DNA of 64,000 bases, taken from an uncultured Prevotella sp. Its GTDB lineage: Bacteria > Bacteroidota > Bacteroidia > Bacteroidales > Bacteroidaceae. Below are positions 60,959 through 64,000 of the stretch, in pieces. Both the position numbers and the translations under genes were made by a program. Position 1 is the stretch's first letter; the number at the start of each line of letters is the position of its first letter. Under the pieces are notes generated by a model, which had not been told where the DNA came from, did not search any database, and worked only from the letters and a program-made list of their open reading frames with translations. The DNA is taken from contig CADCEF010000013.1 in the NCBI GenBank assembly GCA_902800365.1, forward strand, positions 36,658 through 100,657, given 5' to 3'.

Positions 60959-62557
60959 ATGATGATGAATGATACCATGTATATATTAACGGAATCGAAT
61001 TATTCTGATGCTATTGGTTGGTTAGAGGAACAGCTTGCTAAAAGGAAGGTTCCGCACCATGAAATTATAATGGCAGAACTGCTTTTGGAAGAAAACTTCT
61101 ATAGCCTCGCAGAAGTTTCTGACCAGCAGCCTTTCGAGGCGACAATCTCCCTGCATAAACGATTTGGGAATGTGAAACTTCGCATCTCTGCACAAGGTAA
61201 AGAATTCAATCCTCTATTTTTCGATGAAACTGAGGACGACGATCCCGATCATTTTTCTCATGTCGACATTCTGAGATCATATCATCAGTATCTGCGTTAT
61301 TTCCATAGAGGCAATAAGAATATCATTGAGATATATGTGCATAAGTCGGAAACCAAGGAAATCAGGAATACACTTTGGGGGCTCGTCTTTGGACTCTTAT
61401 TGGGTGTGCTACTGAAACAATTTGTTGATGTAGAGGTGCAGAAATGGATTAACTATAATGTGCTTGATTCCCTACAGCTGATATTTATGAAAGTGCTCAT
61501 GCTGGTAGTTACTCCTATGATTTTCTTTTCTGTCATTACGGGTATTTCCAGTATGTCGGATATTACTTATATCAAGCGAATTGGCGGCAAGCTTGTTGCT
61601 TATTCTTTGCTGAAACTGTCGTTTTATATAGTTGTAGGCATGTTAATTGGTCATTTGATAGGCGTGATGCCACAGTTGCTGAAAGTCTTTAAACTTGGTG
61701 GTGAAACCATGCAGTCAACCCTGTCAATACGTAACTTAATTGTCGATATTGTGCCGGGTAGCATCATGTCGCCATTCGTAGAGAACCATATGCTGCAAAC
61801 GCTATTTCTCGCCTTCCTCTTCGGCATCATGCTATCCCGTCCTAGCGAGCATCTGGATTGGGCAAAAAAGGGCGTGGAGTTTATGAGCAGTTTCACCATC
61901 GATGTGTTGGGAGTCATTTCAAAGTGTATCCCCTTGGTTGTTATGGTATCGATGATAGAACTGATGATTAAGACCGATATCTCCATACTGCTTTCTTACG
62001 GCAAGCTTATTATCTTTGCCGCATTGGGATTGCCGTTATCACTTCTTGTGTCATCGGCACTCGTAGCCCTTTTCGGGCACATGAGTCCAACGGACTTCTT
62101 GAGCAAGATATCCCGCTTTATTGTCTTGCCTTTTTCTACAAGCAATTCTAGTGTATGTATGCCAGCTACGATGAAATTTTGTATAGAAAAACTTGGTATG
62201 GAGAAAAATTTTGTAAGATTCTCCATATCCATGGGTATGCAGTTCAATATGGCAGGGACGGCGTTTTATGTGGCTATTATTTCCATGATGATGGTGCATA
62301 CCTTTGGTATCAATCTGAGTTTGGATTTCTTGTTCTCCCTGTTTGTCGCAGAATTATTCCTGGCTCTTACAGGTGTAGGTATTATCGCAATGCCAACGCT
62401 TTTTGGAGCTATGGGTATACCTTCAGAGGCTATCATGTTTTTCATAGGAATTGAGCCGCTTATGGATATGCCTGGTACTGCGCATAGCGTCACCGAGAAT
62501 ATCACTTCATCTTATCTCGTGGCATGTCAAGAGAAACGTATTAGAAACTTGAAATAA
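60959..62557 (+). CDS. SLC1 dicarboxylate/amino acid:cation symporter with RsbW-like N-terminal domain
   Basis: This 532-residue protein has an N-terminal soluble domain (about 15-130) with the features of the anti-sigma/RsbW-type ATPase fold: IIMAELLLEENFYSL, KLRISAQGKEFNPL (a DxGxxF-type box with Asp replaced by Ala) and YHQYLRYFHRGNKNIIEIYV. A symporter of about 390 residues follows (GltP/DctA type), with the MLVVTPMIFFSVITGI region, GIMLSRPSEHL, the SNSSVCMPATMKFCIEKLG hairpin and MQFNMAGTAFYVAI with the NMAGTA-type substrate motif. Most SLC1 members have no extra N-domain. Three consecutive ATGs give near-identical starts. A terminator follows. Confidence 0.85.
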   Translation: MMMNDTMYILTESNYSDAIGWLEEQLAKRKVPHHEIIMAELLLEENFYSLAEVSDQQPFEATISLHKRFGNVKLRISAQGKEFNPLFFDETEDDDPDHFSHVDILRSYHQYLRYFHRGNKNIIEIYVHKSETKEIRNTLWGLVFGLLLGVLLKQFVDVEVQKWINYNVLDSLQLIFMKVLMLVVTPMIFFSVITGISSMSDITYIKRIGGKLVAYSLLKLSFYIVVGMLIGHLIGVMPQLLKVFKLGGETMQSTLSIRNLIVDIVPGSIMSPFVENHMLQTLFLAFLFGIMLSRPSEHLDWAKKGVEFMSSFTIDVLGVISKCIPLVVMVSMIELMIKTDISILLSYGKLIIFAALGLPLSLLVSSALVALFGHMSPTDFLSKISRFIVLPFSTSNSSVCMPATMKFCIEKLGMEKNFVRFSISMGMQFNMAGTAFYVAIISMMMVHTFGINLSLDFLFSLFVAELFLALTGVGIIAMPTLFGAMGIPSEAIMFFIGIEPLMDMPGTAHSVTENITSSYLVACQEKRIRNLK

Positions 62558-62587
62558 GAATGATAGTTAGGTAACATGACATAATAA

Positions 62588-62615
62588 AAGGGAGCATCCA
62601 TTTGGGTGCTCCCTT
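62588..62615. terminator. Terminator between symporter and nifJ
   Basis: AAGGGAGCA (62588-62596) pairs with TGCTCCCTT (62607-62615), loop TCCATTTGGG with a further CC/GG pair. It can serve both convergent genes. It resembles the P5 terminator. Confidence 0.85.
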
Positions 62616-62656
62616 GAATATGATGGTCGGGATTACAAATCCCTCCAACTGTCGGA

Positions 62657-64000
62657 TTAATCCTCCCAGTTCTCTGCAGCCTTACGGATGTAAGACTTGT
62701 AGCGCAGCTGAGCCATCTTCTGTGCCTCGGCAAACAGCTCCTCAGCCTCGTTAGGATAAGCCTTCTTAACAGAGAGGTAACGAACCTCGCCAAGCAGGAA
62801 GTCGTGGAAGTTCTCCCAGTTAGGCTCCTTAGAGTCGAGTGAGAATGGGTTCTTGCCTTCGTCGGCCAGAGCTGGGTTGTAGCGCCACAGGTGCCAGTAA
62901 CCGCACTCAACAGCCTTCTTCTCCTCGGCCTGGCTCTTACCCATACCGCCCTTGGCCTTCAGACCGTGGTTGATACATGGAGCGTAAGCGATGATGATTG
63001 AAGGTCCGTGCCAAGCCTCGGCCTCGCGGATAGCCTTCAGGGTCTGAGCGTGGTCAGCACCCATTGCAATCTGAGCTACATATACATAACCGTAAGTGGT
63101 AGCAATCATACCCAGATCCTTCTTGCGGATGCGCTTACCCTGAGCAGCGAACTGAGCGATAGCACCAAGAGGAGTAGCCTTAGAAGCCTGACCACCGGTG
63201 TTAGAGTAAACCTCAGTATCGAGCACGAGGATGTTAACATCCTCACCAGAAGCAATCACGTGGTCGAGACCGCCGTAACCGATATCGTAAGAAGCACCGT
63301 CACCACCGATGATCCACTGGCTGCGCTTAACCAGGTAGTGGTCGAGGGTCTTCAGCTCGGTGCAAACTGGGCAACCAGCGGCAGCACCAGCTGCAATCTG
63401 CTCGCGAAGCTTTGGAGCAATCTCCTTGGTCTTGTCGGCATCGTCCTTATTGTCGATCCACTCCTGAGCCAGAGCCTTGTACTCAGCGCTGGTCTTATCG
63501 CTATCAATCATCTCCTGCAGCAGCTTAGCTACGCGCTCCTTCATCTTCTTGTTACCAAGAGCCATACCCAGACCGAACTCGCAGAAGTCCTCGAACAGAG
63601 AGTTATTGAATACAGGACCCTGACCCTTCTCGTTCTTAGTATAAGGTGTAGAAGGAATAGAAGCAGAGTAGATAGAAGAACAACCTGTAGCGTTGGCAAT
63701 CATCTGACGATCACCGAACAGCTGGCTGATCAGCTTAACGTATGGAGTCTCACCGCAACCAGAGCAAGCGCCAGAGAACTCAAACAGAGGCTGAGCGAAC
63801 TGAGAGTTCTTAACGTTACTCTTGATGTCAACCAAGTGCTGCTTTGAAGGAACCTTAACAAGCTTGTCCCAATCGGCAGCCATCTTCTTGTTCTCGGTTG
63901 TATCGGGGTTGAATGGAACCATTGTGAGGGCCTTGCCAGTCTTAGGATTACCTGGGCAGATGTCAGCACAGTTGCCGCAACCCAGACAGTCGAGTACTGA
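62657..64000 (-). CDS. nifJ: Pyruvate:ferredoxin oxidoreductase, C-terminal 447 residues
   Basis: The frame is open through the window edge, so the gene is incomplete at its 5' end. Visible parts are the last ferredoxin motif CLGCGNCADICPGNPKT and the thiamine-diphosphate domain: SGACSGCGETPYVKLISQLFGDR (quoted in part), the TPP/Mg motif GGDGASYDIGYGGLDHV and SNTGGQASKATPLGAIAQFA. It oxidises pyruvate to acetyl-CoA and CO2, reducing ferredoxin. The full enzyme is about 1180 residues. With PFL and Na+-NQR in the same window it gives a consistent anaerobic energy scheme. The C-terminus ends AENWED, as usual. Confidence 0.95.
   Translation of the reverse strand, partial: SVLDCLGCGNCADICPGNPKTGKALTMVPFNPDTTENKKMAADWDKLVKVPSKQHLVDIKSNVKNSQFAQPLFEFSGACSGCGETPYVKLISQLFGDRQMIANATGCSSIYSASIPSTPYTKNEKGQGPVFNNSLFEDFCEFGLGMALGNKKMKERVAKLLQEMIDSDKTSAEYKALAQEWIDNKDDADKTKEIAPKLREQIAAGAAAGCPVCTELKTLDHYLVKRSQWIIGGDGASYDIGYGGLDHVIASGEDVNILVLDTEVYSNTGGQASKATPLGAIAQFAAQGKRIRKKDLGMIATTYGYVYVAQIAMGADHAQTLKAIREAEAWHGPSIIIAYAPCINHGLKAKGGMGKSQAEEKKAVECGYWHLWRYNPALADEGKNPFSLDSKEPNWENFHDFLLGEVRYLSVKKAYPNEAEELFAEAQKMAQLRYKSYIRKAAENWED

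Noticed and set aside
63008-63847. A 279-codon open frame opposite nifJ
   Set aside because: Antisense shadow of the thiamine-binding region of PFOR; no promoter or family motif.

Overview
The window looks like a chromosomal segment of a Bacteroidales anaerobe, most likely Prevotella or a close relative. The evidence is direct. Almost every transcription unit is preceded by the Bacteroidetes -7 box TAnnTTTG, and Shine-Dalgarno sequences are mostly absent. The tmRNA encodes the tag GNNEYALAA, close to the Bacteroides/Porphyromonas tags. The gene content includes Na+-NQR, PFOR, PFL, an HU-CCDC81/SPOR protein, a TamB protein, an EFR1 ferredoxin, DUF4494, a 'smalltalk' micro-protein and a VirE/DUF3987 cassette. 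No rRNA, tRNA, transposase, integrase or CRISPR array was seen.

Layout. 0-1.5 kb: the end of an exopolysaccharide export locus (Wzz-like start, Wza-like lipoprotein) and ssrA. 1.5-5.4 kb: a redox/MATE module (a frameshifted PyrK-like flavoprotein, an FAD oxidoreductase and a MATE exporter) bracketed by imperfect inverted repeats that carry its own promoter and start codon. 5.5-31.5 kb: housekeeping genes (SGNH hydrolase, FHA and SPOR proteins, ugd, nudC, 5'-nucleotidase, a J-domain chaperone behind a sigma-54-type promoter, kdsB, MORN protein, glycogen branching enzyme, two acyl-CoA synthetases, LolC/E-like permease, aminotransferase, a pseudokinase-DUF4494-YggS operon, EFR1 ferredoxin, NUDIX, truA). 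31.5-42.7 kb: EamA transporter, giant TamB and the complete nqrABCDEF operon.

42.7-54.7 kb is the accessory region. It holds an HU-like protein with a 35-residue smalltalk gene, a structured-leader operon of two secreted proteins, a DUF1016/YhcG nuclease containing two 26-bp palindromes inside its reading frame, an unrecognised coiled-coil protein, and a phage/plasmid-like cassette ending in a VirE/DUF3987 primase-helicase-like protein and a P5-like protein. Short-period (9 or 10 bp) repeat arrays sit at four places in this region.

54.7-64 kb is energy and nutrient metabolism. It contains a Na/Pi cotransporter-PhoU protein fused to a PhoB-type winged helix and preceded by Pho-box-like repeats, then pflA/pflB, a SAM methyltransferase with a lipoprotein signal, an SLC1 symporter with an N-terminal RsbW-like ATPase-fold domain, and the 3' part of nifJ.

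The strongest candidates for something undescribed are the transporter-PhoU-DNA-binding fusion with its putative autoregulatory Pho-box, the SLC1 symporter with an anti-sigma-like head, the IR-bracketed module, and the short-repeat-bearing VirE/DUF3987 cassette. All functional assignments rest on reading motifs by eye; no database search was run.
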